The translations under genes and the position numbers were made by a program. A stretch of 64,000 nt of DNA. Source: Phaeodactylum tricornutum CCAP 1055/1 (Eukaryota; Bacillariophyta; Bacillariophyceae; Surirellales; Neidiaceae). Below the pieces are notes generated by a model, which had not been told where the DNA came from, did no database searches, and saw only the letters and a program-made list of their open reading frames with translations. Shown here piece after piece: positions 28,213-39,500 of the stretch. The stretch is from contig NC_011686.1 in assembly GCF_000150955.2 (NCBI RefSeq), forward strand, positions 558,001-622,000. The letters are read 5' to 3'. How positions within the stretch are numbered: the stretch's first letter is position 1; each line of letters starts with the position of its first letter.

Positions 28213-28350
28213 AGGCGCATAGGTAGTTTGAGGATAGGCAAGAAGCTCTTCGAAAGCTAATCCAGCTTGCTGAAGTATGAAGACTTATTGAATAGCTTTC
28301 GCGAGATAGAGACGGCGGAGTCTTTTCCTGAGCCCGGAAATCAGGAATAG
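28213..28350 (+). pseudogene. Decayed partial duplicate of the cyclase 3' end
   Basis: This stretch matches the last ~150 bp of the cyclase CDS (27988-28138): aggcgcata, agaagct..tcgaaagc, aagtatgaagacttattgaatagctttcg and gagtcttttcctgagcc all recur in order, with small insertions, a gap of about 20 bases, and frame-disrupting changes. It lies 60 bp after the true stop codon. It is a remnant of a local tandem duplication, not a functional gene. Confidence 0.85.
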
Positions 28351-28734
28351 CCGCTTCATAGGGGGAAACATTGGATGCGTAGATGGAATACTCTTATCGA
28401 GTCTTTACAGTAAACGTGATGTGATATAGTAGAGTAAAACCTGTCGTAGGAAAGGTACTCTCAATGCTCTACCTGTTATTATTGGAAAAGGAGATTTTGT
28501 AGGATGTGAGGGGCACGTAGATAAACGTAGCAGAGGGCGCACATAGAGCGTCCACAGGGCGAGGTACCGTATCATACATGAGGGAGCGCATGCCAGAATT
28601 TAAGAATCCCAAAATACATAGGCCTCTCTAGAATTTCGGGATAAGCCCTAAGTGTGCGATTTAGTTCGCTTACCCAGTCAACCCAAGTTTTGCCGGAGAA
28701 CGGAAATGCATGCGATCGACTTCAAAACCTGACC
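28351..28734. other. Intergenic
   Basis: Between the cyclase duplicate and the next plus-strand gene. Nothing recognised. In-frame ATGs at 28654 and later could extend the downstream gene. Confidence 0.4.
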
Positions 28735-29973
28735 ATGATGGAGGTACGGCAAGGTCGCTTCCGGAAACGCCCAGGGTACAGCGTATCATCAGCTCATCCG
28801 TCCCTTTCCATCCAACTTAGACCGTTAGGTGATTCGTACAATTTGATGGAAGTGATTGATCCGTCGCCTTTGTCCTTGGCGGCAGCATCTCTACCTCCAA
28901 TGCAACAAAGTAGTGCAGCGATGTCGTCGTCTAGCATACTCTGGAAGTACACCGGCTTCTTGCTAATATCATTGTTCTCCTTTGTCGTGTATCTAGTCAT
29001 GCCAAAAGGTTTGCGCAAAGCATACTGTCGAGCAGGACGTAGAAGGTATTCCCAGTATCCGTCACGCACAGAGGGCCGCTGTCCCTCCAAAACCTCGAAA
29101 ATTGATCCCCAGGATAAAGGGAGTGACCTGCAAAGCGATGGTACTTTGCGCTTCACGGATAATGGCAACAGTCTGCGATTGATTAAGTCCTCCAGATTAG
29201 ACGAAACCACCGATCATCAAGAAAAGCTCATGAGGGGCGTTCTGGAAGCCCGCACCAACGGATCTTACGCAGCGGCGAGGAGCCCAACGGTTGTGCATGA
29301 GAATTTCTCGAATGGACTCCAAAATACTGTACCCGCAAAAGAATCTGGGGCGGACAGCAACGCTTCCAGTCCTTTCCGGGGCAATTTATTTCGCCCCTTC
29401 CAGACACTCCGTCGTGCTCCCAGCGCTTCTCACCCTGGAATTCCACATACTCCTAATTCCAAAATTCTCAACATGACCTTCGAGCGGCTCCGATCCCGGG
29501 GAGCCCGATTGGTGGCGCACGGTGTGCAGTGCGATCCCAAACGCGTCTGGATTCGTGTCGATGAGGATACCTGGAATTTGTCGTGGCAAACAGAGTTTCC
29601 GCGAGACGTTACCAACTCTTCTGGCGAAACGACCGTGGTCCTCATGCGGGGTGCCGCCCACACAATTGCTCTCGCCAACGTGCTGTACGTGGACATAGGG
29701 AAGAAAACGGCAGCCCTACTTAAAACGACGCATACTGTACCGGCGTCGACCTGTTTTTCGCTCTTGACGCAGAATGGATCACTGGACCTGCAGACGAATT
29801 CTAAACTGGAAAGGGATGCAACGGTATGTTGTTTGAGCATGATCCTGGATCAGGTGCACGAGACAGACTGGAGACGCATACACGGTGCGAGCCCACCAGC
29901 GTCGGAGCTAATGTCCGTTAATCTTTCGGGCATTGGGTCGGAGGCGTTTCACAATACTATGAATGACATTTAG
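28735..29973 (+). CDS. Single-pass membrane protein with C-terminal PH-like domain
   Basis: About 412 residues from the ATG at 28735 (MMEVRQGRF); ATG 28654 is a possible upstream start. One strong TM helix (WKYTGFLLISLFSFVVYLVM) lies near residues 70-90, followed by a basic stop-transfer segment (KGLRKAYCRAGRRRY), placing the C-terminal domain in the cytosol. A disordered middle runs to about residue 240. The last ~170 residues look like a PH-type lipid- or protein-binding fold: beta strands around RVWIRVDEDTWNLSWQTE, NVLYVDIGKKTAALLKT and CFSLLTQNGSLDLQTNS, and a closing helix (ERDATVCCLSMILDQV). Similar PH-like modules occur in PLC-type and PRAF-type proteins. An adaptor at an internal membrane is an inference. 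Confidence 0.7.
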   Translation: MMEVRQGRFRKRPGYSVSSAHPSLSIQLRPLGDSYNLMEVIDPSPLSLAAASLPPMQQSSAAMSSSSILWKYTGFLLISLFSFVVYLVMPKGLRKAYCRAGRRRYSQYPSRTEGRCPSKTSKIDPQDKGSDLQSDGTLRFTDNGNSLRLIKSSRLDETTDHQEKLMRGVLEARTNGSYAAARSPTVVHENFSNGLQNTVPAKESGADSNASSPFRGNLFRPFQTLRRAPSASHPGIPHTPNSKILNMTFERLRSRGARLVAHGVQCDPKRVWIRVDEDTWNLSWQTEFPRDVTNSSGETTVVLMRGAAHTIALANVLYVDIGKKTAALLKTTHTVPASTCFSLLTQNGSLDLQTNSKLERDATVCCLSMILDQVHETDWRRIHGASPPASELMSVNLSGIGSEAFHNTMNDI

Positions 29974-30264
29974 CATGGGTGGATGTTGAAGGAGCGGAGC
30001 CGTTGCCACGCGATAAAAATGTCAAGATGCAACCATCTGGCAAATTTGCAAAGAAACGTAGGACTCGGTTCACACGAAGTCAATTAGGAAACGGACGGCT
30101 CGCGTCAACAGGCAGACCTCTTTGGCTGAACAGCACACCATCTGTTGTATCACGTTCTGTGTTCCTTGCTAACGTATAATGTTATACTACTACGTGACAA
30201 TCTCCTATTATCATCTAAGCTCCATTCTTGACACTACTAGGCACAGCGACGATGAAGATCGTAA

Positions 30265-32096
30265 TTACTTGCGTGCCGGTGCCGTCAAACCTTGGACTCC
30301 CGTTTTCTTGGCGGTGCCACTGGTAGTAGTGTAGGGACCCCAGGAGCTGACTACTTCCACTTCTTTGTCCATCAACGACTTGGCAAATTCCTTGGCCGCC
30401 TTGACCCGGCGCACTTCCTTCATACGGATCATCTTGTTGCGGACAATTTTACGCCAGTACGAGCCATCCTCGTTGGGTTGTACCACAACGACCGAACCGT
30501 CGTCCTTGTCGACGAGAATGACAGCCTGTTCGCGACCTGGTTCCCCGCCACATTCGATGCCTTCCATCCCAAGCTCGTCGGATATAACGCACTCTTCGTC
30601 GTCGAGTCCCGAGTCGATGACGGCCACGCGCTTGCCGACCAGCTCGTCGGCGCCCACGACCAAACCGAGCGGAGCCAGGGTGGATCGATCGTATTCAATC
30701 AACATGCCCTTAAGCATACCGAGGACACGGCCGTCGGACATGTACCACCATGCCTTGGTGTCTTCGGTCACGTCGAGATCAATCTTGACTTGACCATCGT
30801 CGTTGTAACGCACGTGGCCTTCATCCGGAGCGTGCAAGTCGTCACCGGCGGATGGGGCGTAGACCTTGAAGAGTTCGTCGCCTTTTTTGACTTCGTCTTC
30901 GTGTTCGTAGATACCGACTTCGTTGGTGTCACCACGGTAACTAATGGTGGCGTCCACACGGACCTTGCCATCCTCCTTGTGGTCGACGGTGCAGATTTCG
31001 AAGCCGTCCTTGTTTCCGCGAATCAGGCGGGACTGCTGGCGACCGTCCCGCGAGGATCCCGAACGCATAACCGAAGTTTGGACAAAGGTGCAGGAACCGC
31101 GGTTGGGGTAAGGGCCGTCCTTGGGGTCAATGGTGGGGAAGGTAATGGAATCTTGGTAATCTGTGATTGGGTTTTGCAACAAACGAAAAAGAGCAATTGA
31201 GATTTGGAGGGTCGGGTTGCGTTGGGGCCGTGGCCGCGTCGGCCTCTGGCAGTGTTTTTCCCCCGAGATTACGTACCCTGTCCCAAATGGAAGTGACCGG
31301 AAAACCACGCCTTGATGCAACGGTGCTCGCGTACCAGTTCGATAAACTTGCGACACTTTTTGTCGTTGGAATGGTTGAGCCAGCAACAACCGTTAACGAC
31401 GTGGTTCTCTTGCAGGACGCGCAATCCAGAGCCGTTGGGTGGCGCGTGGGTAAAGACGAACAATCGCCATCCGTCCGCGGCGGGATGATCCTTCAGGGTC
31501 TGTTCGAACCAGGCCATCTGTGCGTCGTCAATGGTAACTTCGTGCGAGGTGTATTCGGCATCCCGAAAGACAGTCGACGAGAGGCCGACCAAGAGCGTCT
31601 TGTCGGCGATCTTCCGGGAGAAATGCGGCGTGGGCTTGCCGTGCTTTTCTAGAAACATTTTGAGATTCTCCTTGTCCGTGGCGAATTCGTCAATACCTTC
31701 CAGGTCGTGGTTGCCGCCGACGACTTCGTAGGGAACACCGAAGGATTGCAAGAACTCGGCGGCGAGTTCGTGACATTCCGTTGTGCCGGCGAAGAGTTCC
31801 GAGGTTTCTTCCGGACGGACCGACTTGGATTCGCCCAAGTCGCCGAGAGACACGAGCGCAACGTTGCCGTGATCGGCCTTGGCTTCATCGATGATATTCA
31901 ACCATTGATCACGACCAGTATAGTAGTCTTCCATGTACCGAGGATCCAAGTGCAAGTCGCCTAGACAGGCGACCGTGAACTGATCGCTGGACATGCGCAG
32001 CATCGACGGAGACGATCGAACTTGCGACACGGGTCGGGAGACCCAAGCCGCCGTCGGCGTGAAGAGAAAGGCGGCAGCAATCGTCCAAGATACCAT
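30265..32096 (-). CDS. Plastid-targeted calcineurin-like metallophosphoesterase, two exons
   Basis: Exon 1 is 32096-31277 and exon 2 is 31160-30265; the intron at 31276-31161 (116 bp) is GTACGT...CACAG. The junction reads GHFHLGQ-DYQDSITFP in frame, restoring the last metal motif; about 571 residues. The presequence (IAAAFLFTPTAAWVSRPVS) has a Trp ASAF variant. Metallophosphoesterase motifs: GDLHLDPRY, LVSLGDLGES, VVGGNHDLEG, FVFTHAPPNG and FSGHFHLG, giving the full set of Asp/Asn/His metal ligands. The substrate is unknown. The roughly 280-residue C-terminal half (GDELFKVYAPSAGDDLHAPD, then AWWYMSDGRVLGMLKG) is beta-rich and unfamiliar; it may confer specificity. Without the splice, exon 2 would have no credible start. 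Confidence 0.88.
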
Positions 32097-32642
32097 GATT
32101 GTGATGTCGAGGAGTTACTGCGAGAGGACTTGGATAGACAAGTGTGTTTATGGATCTAACAGTGAGTGGTCTGCTTGTTCGACGACCGACACGACGAGGC
32201 TCCGAGTGAGAAAGCGGTCTACCATACCTACGCGAGAGAACAAGTACTTTCTTTACGGTGTGCAAACATACCCGGCGTTCCAGTTCCAGGCCTACCGTGA
32301 AGTCGCGGAAGAACGTAACGTAACGTAACGCGTAGGTACAAGCAACGCCCACGGGACGAACGTACTTCATGCTTCGCGCGGTTTGGCGTCAAAATTCGCG
32401 CGCATAGGACGAGGACGACGGAAGCGCTTACGTGGCTCCGGCACTGACGACGCCAGACGGAGCCTCGAATCGTATCCAGATGATCACTGTCAACGCACAG
32501 ACAGACACTCACAGTGACACCGGAGATCCAGCAAAGTTCACACACTCTATTGCGGTATACGTAGATATGTACATAAAATTAGAAAACATATTCAAAAAGG
32601 GAGGAGAAATGGGTTGATCTAACTGCAACCACTACTACTATA
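32097..32642. other. Intergenic
   Basis: Promoter side of the metallophosphoesterase and 3' flank of the ABC transporter gene. A cgtaa pentamer is repeated three times near 32313-32330. Nothing else recognised. Confidence 0.45.
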
Positions 32643-34652
32643 CTACCTAGACTCTAGTAGTTGACGCCGCAACAGCGTTTGCAGTCGCCCAATTTGCTCC
32701 GATTCGTGCGTAATCCAAACAATGCTCATGTGCGCCGTCACGTCTTTGAGGACTTGTACTAACGAGGCTTCAACTTTTTGTTTCGCGACGCCATCCAATG
32801 CGGCCGTCGCCTCGTCCAGTAACAAAACATCCGGTTGGGACGCCAGCGCGATCGCGATCCCGACTCTCTGCGATTCACCTCCCGACAAGGCCTTCCAGTC
32901 CTGATCCAACAAAGACACGTCCATGTCCCAGGTTCGCAGCCATTGTGCGGTCGTTGCGATCACTTGCTGGCACCGAGAGGAAAGAGTGGTAGTGGTTGCC
33001 TTCTCGTCGTCACCGCGGTAGCTTTGAAAAGTAGTCATGCGGGCCAACCAATCCTTCGGGGTGCCCGAAATGTCCGTTTTGGCTTGATTCACGTACCGTA
33101 CCTTTTGTCTCCATAAAGGGACGTCATGATCACGAAAGGAAACACTGTGTAGTTGAATATCGGAAGTAGTGCCTCCAGTAACGCTGGATGGCTCTCCTTC
33201 TAACGGAACCAATCCGGCTAGTAAACGCAAAAATTGAGATTTTCCAACTCCGGATGGACCCGTAATAAGAATCAGATCGCCTCTGTTTATGGTCAGCGAA
33301 CGATTACGGAATAGTGTACGCCCGTTGGGTAAGGTCCGCGACAGGTTTGATGCCTGCAAAACGGGACACGGTGTCTCCGCCGAGCTGAAGCTTTTGTTAG
33401 AAGCCCCGTCGAGCGTCAGATGAGTAACTTCAAATTCTGCTGGTACTGCTGATGTTGTTGTTGCGTCATCCACGGTTTCCGGATGGTGTCCATCAGTCAA
33501 CAAGGGTAAATATACTGGGTCGGTACTCGAATAGGATGCATTATTTTTGGGCGTGAAGGGCGCCGATTCTACTTCCGTCGTGTCTTGATCGGATATCGGT
33601 GCACGTGGCGTCAACTTTTGCACCGTTTCCAAGACAGATGATCGAATGGTTGACACCGCCATGCTCCACATGGACAGCTTCGACGTGCGCTTCGAAAAGC
33701 GCTCCAAGCGCAATCGATGATTTTGTGAATCGAAAGCAACGTAAAGGCAAACCACAATTGCTGCCAAAATGGTACCAAACGCCGTTGCGCCAATTAAGTA
33801 ACAAATCAACATTTGATATCTTGCCGCTTCGACCACGTTGCTGCCGCCTAAAATTTGCCCGGTCATCATACCCGGGATCGATATAAGTCCCATGACTGCC
33901 ATGCTGTTAAGCATAGGCATGGCACTCACTCGGACGGCTTGTTGCGTCATCAACGCAGAGGCTTCCCGAAAGGTGCCTCCGTATGCTAAGCATAATTCAA
34001 TTTCGGCCGTGGCATCTGACACGACGGCGTTAAGAAAGGTATTTAGCGCCAGGGCTACCCCGTTGATGCCGTTCCCTAACAACATGCCAATGATTGGAAT
34101 GACGTACTGTGGATTCCAGAAAGGTGACACTTCGAGTAAAATGCCAAAAGCAAAAGCAGACGTAGTAGCTATGGAAATGACAAAAGATGCAAACACGCAT
34201 GGGATCATGCCGTCAAAAACGTATCGGGATCGTGCCGAGGCTTCGAATGAAGCGAGTGTGATCATAAACAAGACGTAGATCAAGACGATCCACCAGTGCT
34301 TTGCGCCATAGGTAAAAATTGGTTGTAAAATAGCGCCAAGTATGGAGAGCTGTATGCCAACGCGGATGGTGCCTGTGATGAGCGAACTTTCCAAGCCGAG
34401 ACCCCAATAGAATGAAATGCCAGCCATGCCCCAAAGAGGCATCATTGAAATTATCAAGCTAGGAATGGAAACCGGTATGAGACCGTTCGTCAACTCTTCC
34501 CCGCTAGCACCTCGAATTGACGAGTACAGCTCCCGTACTGTCGCCCTTGCTGCTGCTTCTGCAACAGGAATAGAATCCATAGCCAACATTTCTTTTTGTT
34601 TGCATGTGAGGTCTTTAAAGAGCAAAATCTTCACATCATCGGCCGACGACAA
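32643..34652 (-). CDS. FetB/ALS3-type permease fused to a FetA/STAR1-type ABC ATPase
   Basis: 669 residues, single exon. Residues about 45-320 are a FetB (UPF0014, YbbM, plant ALS3) permease with about seven hydrophobic helices and the family phrases IRVGIQLSILGAILQPIF, ASFEASARSRY, PIIGMLLGNGINGVALALN and SIPGMMTGQILGG. A Ser/Thr linker leads to an ABC ATPase at about 430-665: Walker A GPSGVGKS (near 463), Q-loop VNQ, signature LSGGESQRV (near 588), Walker B VLLLDEATAALD, H-loop WITHES. In bacteria FetA and FetB are separate subunits exporting iron; in plants STAR1 and ALS3 are separate and confer aluminium tolerance. Here they form one half-transporter chain, so a homodimer would be complete. 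The substrate (Fe, Al-related or a nucleotide sugar) is unknown. No obvious presequence. Confidence 0.9.
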   Translation of the reverse strand: MSSADDVKILLFKDLTCKQKEMLAMDSIPVAEAAARATVRELYSSIRGASGEELTNGLIPVSIPSLIISMMPLWGMAGISFYWGLGLESSLITGTIRVGIQLSILGAILQPIFTYGAKHWWIVLIYVLFMITLASFEASARSRYVFDGMIPCVFASFVISIATTSAFAFGILLEVSPFWNPQYVIPIIGMLLGNGINGVALALNTFLNAVVSDATAEIELCLAYGGTFREASALMTQQAVRVSAMPMLNSMAVMGLISIPGMMTGQILGGSNVVEAARYQMLICYLIGATAFGTILAAIVVCLYVAFDSQNHRLRLERFSKRTSKLSMWSMAVSTIRSSVLETVQKLTPRAPISDQDTTEVESAPFTPKNNASYSSTDPVYLPLLTDGHHPETVDDATTTSAVPAEFEVTHLTLDGASNKSFSSAETPCPVLQASNLSRTLPNGRTLFRNRSLTINRGDLILITGPSGVGKSQFLRLLAGLVPLEGEPSSVTGGTTSDIQLHSVSFRDHDVPLWRQKVRYVNQAKTDISGTPKDWLARMTTFQSYRGDDEKATTTTLSSRCQQVIATTAQWLRTWDMDVSLLDQDWKALSGGESQRVGIAIALASQPDVLLLDEATAALDGVAKQKVEASLVQVLKDVTAHMSIVWITHESEQIGRLQTLLRRQLLESR

Positions 34653-35792
34653 CGACCGGTGATGTACTGGGTCGTGCGTGCTCTCGGAAGATAGAGAAAT
34701 TCATTGGGAAGATGAAATCACTCGTCGCTGTAATCGAAGCTCCCCCGTCAAGGAAAACAACAAATCCATTCCAACCTGACGTGCACTAGTATCTATCATT
34801 TGACGAACAGGCTTACTTAACGAACATCAAATCTGTTTACACTGGATAACGAAAGAATAACGCTGACGGAAGACGACTAGGAGATTCACTTTCCATCTGG
34901 TACTTACTGTTAGACTCTAGCTAGCTATCTTTTGCAAGTTGCGGATCCAAAACTAAAATCCACTCTATATTTTCATTCGTCGTCACTATTTACGGCTTTT
35001 TCGTCAGTTGACTTTTTGCCGTTCTATCCAAGTACTCGCTTTCAAAGCCTAGATTCGTGATAGAGCAATGGAATTTTGGTGGAGCAAATTGTATATGCAC
35101 CAGCTCCGGCATTTGGAAATTGACCATAGATTCATCAAAGAGCTTCAGTCAAGCAAGGATGAAGCTCCCCAAGTCGCTTAATTAAGTCATAGCTAATGCA
35201 GTTTTATGATAGACGCTGTAAAGCAAGCTCTGGATCACGGTTCGCCCTCAGCAAGAGAGCATGGGAATGATGCGGACAACAACAGTCGCGTCCGAGCTAC
35301 TGGAACCAATTTATAACAGCGAGCGTGAGCATTTTCCCCTAGAACCACGAAAATGGCACCCGGGCGACTCCAATCTTGTTCACCTGACTTAGGTGTGAAG
35401 AGTACTGCGAACTGCTCGTTTTGGACCCCTTGTTTCACGTGATAGCTAAGTTTGCGCGACTTTAAATAGTCGACGGTACCTTAGCTTCATCACAATCCTT
35501 ATTATCTTCCGAGAGGAGCCCGTTTTGCCCAAAAAACGGACGTTTGGTCGTATGACGAAGCATTAGCAGAGTTGTTCCATGTGCCAACGCTAATGGATGT
35601 TTTGTTACGGAACTTCAATCTAGATATTCTGCATTCTGAGGAAGAGATAGTGCCCGTCTTACAAAAATTTGGGAGCAGTGAACTGCAATTCTTGAGTTTA
35701 CGACAGTAACATTGGGGCCGAAAATGAAACAGATTTGGTCTACTGAAAATGTCTAGTCGTGAGTAAAATAATTACCTACCAGAGATGTATGG
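34653..35792. other. Intergenic
   Basis: About 1.1 kb, AT-leaning near 34790-35060, with no convincing coding frame. It is upstream of the ABC transporter gene and downstream of the TPS-TPP gene. Confidence 0.5.
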
Positions 35793-38700
35793 TCAGTCAA
35801 AGAAATCCGACGAGTTTGCACGTCCCCACACCGGGACGCCACCTGTCGGCACATCCCCTTCGGCCAACATTACCAGCGCGTTGGCGACTTCTTGTGCATC
35901 ATTAACGTACGACGAAGCGTGCGTCTGCTTTTTCCCCACTGCTACGGTGAACGCATACATGAGGCCGTTGTCATTAGAAACCTGCATGGGAGTACCGCCA
36001 TCTTGACTACTGTCCCGTTCAGCTTCAACAGCTGACTCCACCGTTCCATCGTCGCCAATAACAGTTGGACCAGGTTTCACCGCTGACTCGTCTTCTTGGC
36101 CCCATTCAGCCAAAAACGAAAAAACCGATGTGAACATCTTCTCATCCGAAATGTCGTCTCCAAAGCACAGGCAAAAGTCGACACCTTCGGGGTGGGCCAC
36201 CGTAGTATCGCGTAGGATTTTACGGACAATGAGACCCTTGTTGAGTTTTCGCGGAACAATCTCGACAATACCTTTCAAAGTCACGAAACGAACGTCATAA
36301 GCGCGTAGCTCCCTTTCCAGTTCCAACACCAAGTGTGCCGCTTGTAAGGAGCCCCATTCCGGATCACAAGAGTAGTAAGACCACCCAATGCTTAGCGACG
36401 TGAGCTTGACAAACGATCCATTAGAGCGAGCCGTGTACTTCGCTAAGACTGGCAAAGCCGTCCGCTTAACGTCATCCCAATCGACGCCCAAATCGAACGT
36501 CATCCACCGGCGTGTTGATTCCCCCGGTGCCAAGGGCGGGGAAAAACGAGCACCGTTGCTAACTGCCAAACCTAGATTGGGCAAATGTCCCAGCGCGTTC
36601 AAAACATTCTCGCTGGAGTCTCCGGAGACGACGTATACCAGATTTCGTGGGTCCTCGCAAAGCGTGGATAGCGCTTCAATTACTTCCTGCGGAGGCTTGT
36701 TCCCACTTGTTCCTAAAATTTCCCGCTTTAAGTACTTACCAGGAGGTTCCTTGAGAACAATGGTTCCATTGAAGTCCGTAATGATCACACGACGTTTCGT
36801 TGCCAAGTACGCTTTTTTCAATGCCGAAAAGTTCAAAGGTGTAAATACAGAACTACTTTCTCTTGCCAAGAACGAAGCTGTAGAGTCAACGGCATCCCTA
36901 CGAATAGGCGTCATGCCCCCGTGGGGTGTAGACGCTTGCGAATTGCTTTCGCTGCCAACCGATTGTTGACGTAGCGTAGCATCGCGCAAATCACGCAAAA
37001 CATTCTTGACCCATTTGTCCGATGGACTAGTCGAGACGAAATCGATGTCACGGTATCGACGTCCTTCTCGCTCTTCTTGACCCATACTCAGCGCTTTGTC
37101 AATTGTGCTAACTGTCATTTGGATGTCGAACGGATTTACACGCAACGCGCCATTCAAAATAGAGCTAATGGCCGAAAACTCGGACGTGATGACCACACCG
37201 GGAACCTCGGGTTCTTTGTGAGCGTGAATGTATTCCATCGGCCAATGGTTCAAACCTTCCCGAATTGGAGTGCTCATCAGAATGTCACTTGCTTTCCACA
37301 TTGCGAGGCGTCGATCCATTGGTATGCTCGAGCCGGCTAGTTCTACATAATCAATGACTTCGGGGCCGAACTTATCTTGAATACGCTTAACCAACGATCG
37401 AAGTTCACTCGTCGTCACCGCCTCATCGGCTTTGCGCGAGCCTGGAACGAGAACGAGCTGGATCATGACGACGCTATTGACCCAGGAAGGATAGTCTTGC
37501 AGCAACCGCTCGTACGCCAGAAGTTTCAGCGAAACGCCCGAAAGGCGCTGACCGATGTCTAATCCACCAATGATGGTTCGCCCGTGGTGTTTCTTTTGCC
37601 ACTCGTCTTTTCCTTGCTGTACCGATGGCAGCATGAGAGCCGCATCTACCATACGTGGCTCAATGGAGACGTTGCTCATGGTAACGAGGACGGTTGATCC
37701 TTGGAAGCTCACGCCGATGAGTCCCCCTGCGAGGGACTCGTAGTTGAGTCCTAATATACGTTTGGCCGCGTTTAAGAAGTGCCGAGCATGGTCAAATGCG
37801 TGAAAGCCTACCACGTCGGCGTGCAACATGCCTTGCAAAATCCGCTCTCCACATTCCAATTCGCGAAAGATTTGACTCGTGGGAAAGGGAATGTGCAAAA
37901 AGAAAACCTTGCGCGTCATCTTCCAGCCATACTTCCCAATTTCCGCTTGCGTCAACTGCTGTGCTAGAAGCGACAAGTGATAATCGTGAATCCACATGAT
38001 ATCGCCCGGCCGCGAGAGACTCGTAATAACGTTGCAAAATTCTTGGTTGACTGAGACGAACGAATTCCACCACGAATCGAGTCGGGACTGGTCCCAATCA
38101 CTTGAGCCAGATTCTTGGTCCGACAACCAGCCACAAGTACTCAAATCTAGTAGATCAATGTTGTGAAACGCTGGCCAGAGCACCTGCTTACAAAATCCAT
38201 AATAGTGTGCCTGTCGGACCTCCGGGTCCAGAATGATGGGAATGCAGTTCATTTCCTGAAGAATCTGACGAACTTCATCCTTATCCTTCTCGTTGGTGAG
38301 TGGAGGGGAGGTAGTGACAGTCCCCACCCAGTAAGCTTCGTAGGTCGACAAGATCTGGGAGCCTTCAGTTTTTGCGAGAATGCTTTCGCTCCACGAAGCT
38401 CGCCACTGACCTGTGGACTGGCTTTGAACCACGACGACAGGTAAATGAAAGCAAATGAAAAAAATACGATTGTGGGACGGAAAGGATGGGGGTGTGGCTT
38501 GTCCGGAAGCCAGGCCTGGATTCTTGGATTTCGCCGTGAGCGGGGGTCGCAATACCCCCGAAGGTCCAACAGCATCTGCCATGCCCATGTCGGAGTCTGT
38601 CCGACTCAAATCGTTGGCGTCTGAAAGTCGAGGTTGGAGTTTGCGATTTTTATCATCCATAATCTGTTTCAGAAGCAGAGGAACGAGTGATCAGAAACCA

Positions 38701-39500
38701 ATTCTTTTTAATAGTTCGCGAGCTCTCGTCAGCTTTTCACCTACCGCTTTGCGAATAACGTAGGACTGGAAGCTATCATCGTCGGGTGCATTCCAGTGGT
38801 CCAAGCGTACTGCGTCCTCCATTCCTCCTTTCAAAAGTGGCTTGCCTGATTTAATATCAATATCGAGAGTGCGGTAGGGCAAATTGCGATAGTTGTCCTT
38901 AGTTACGTGGGTACTGTTTCCTGCAATGGACGATGTTAAACTCGCCGTGGACATTAAGTTTGTGTCGGCGCGAGGATCACGGAGCGTTCCCCACGGATCC
39001 TCCCACTGCATGACAGTCGTGGTACCAATAAGTTCGTTGCTCGTACTGACCATGGCGACATCTTCCTCGTCGTCCGTTTCGATCTCCTTCTCACCGATTT
39101 CCATGTGGCCTCCTCCGCCCGGAGACACTACCAAATATCGATAGTAGTGATGTTGCGTATTTCGTTTGCCGTTGTGAATCACGAGGACGACTGGTTTGCG
39201 GGTCCGCCAGACGGGGTACTCTTCGGGTGTCGTAACCATTTCCACCGAAGACGTATACAGACTCGAGACTGGTGATTGCATTGGCATCATTGTCACTTCT
39301 TCTTCGTTGGCGGATGTGGGAAACCCGGCTTGTTCTGTACGACCAACTGCAGGAGCCGCGTCGGCCGGATCCGTCGCTGCCGTACCTGGAGCCCATAGGG
39401 TAGATCCGGTCACCCGCAGGAAACTTCCAATCGGAACCGCGGCCTTGCAGCGAAAGTGCAAACGCACGACGCGTCCCGTTAATTCTGCGGAGTCTTCCAT
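35793..39500 (-). CDS. CBM20 - trehalose-6-phosphate synthase - phosphatase fusion, two exons, catalytic motifs degenerate
   Basis: Exon 1 is 39500-38745 and exon 2 is 38663-35793; the 81-bp intron (GTAGGTGAAA...GAAACAG) is phase 0. Product about 1208 residues. Exon 1 encodes a CBM20-like starch/glucan-binding domain (VRLHFRCKAAVPIGSFLRVT, then VEMVTTPEEYPVW and YYRYLVV). Exon 2 encodes a GT20 synthase domain (from RIFFICFHLPVVV) and a HAD phosphatase domain. The synthase segment expected as GVDRLDYIKG reads GGLDIGQRLSG, and RDGMNL reads REGLNH, so the usual Arg/Lys sugar-phosphate ligands look lost. The phosphatase nucleophile motif reads DFNGT instead of DxDGT, while GDDISDE is intact. This resembles plant class II TPS proteins, thought to be sensors or regulators. 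If the exons were separate genes they would be only 30 bp apart, and the in-frame splice argues for one gene. Confidence 0.85.

Noticed and set aside
30292-31200. 302-codon plus-strand frame
   Set aside because: Antisense to exon 2 of the metallophosphoesterase, which is supported by an in-frame splice joining family motifs.
38691-39500. Separate 269-residue CBM20 gene
   Set aside because: Its stop is 30 bp from the TPS frame, and an 81-bp phase-0 intron with good sites joins the two into one reading frame.
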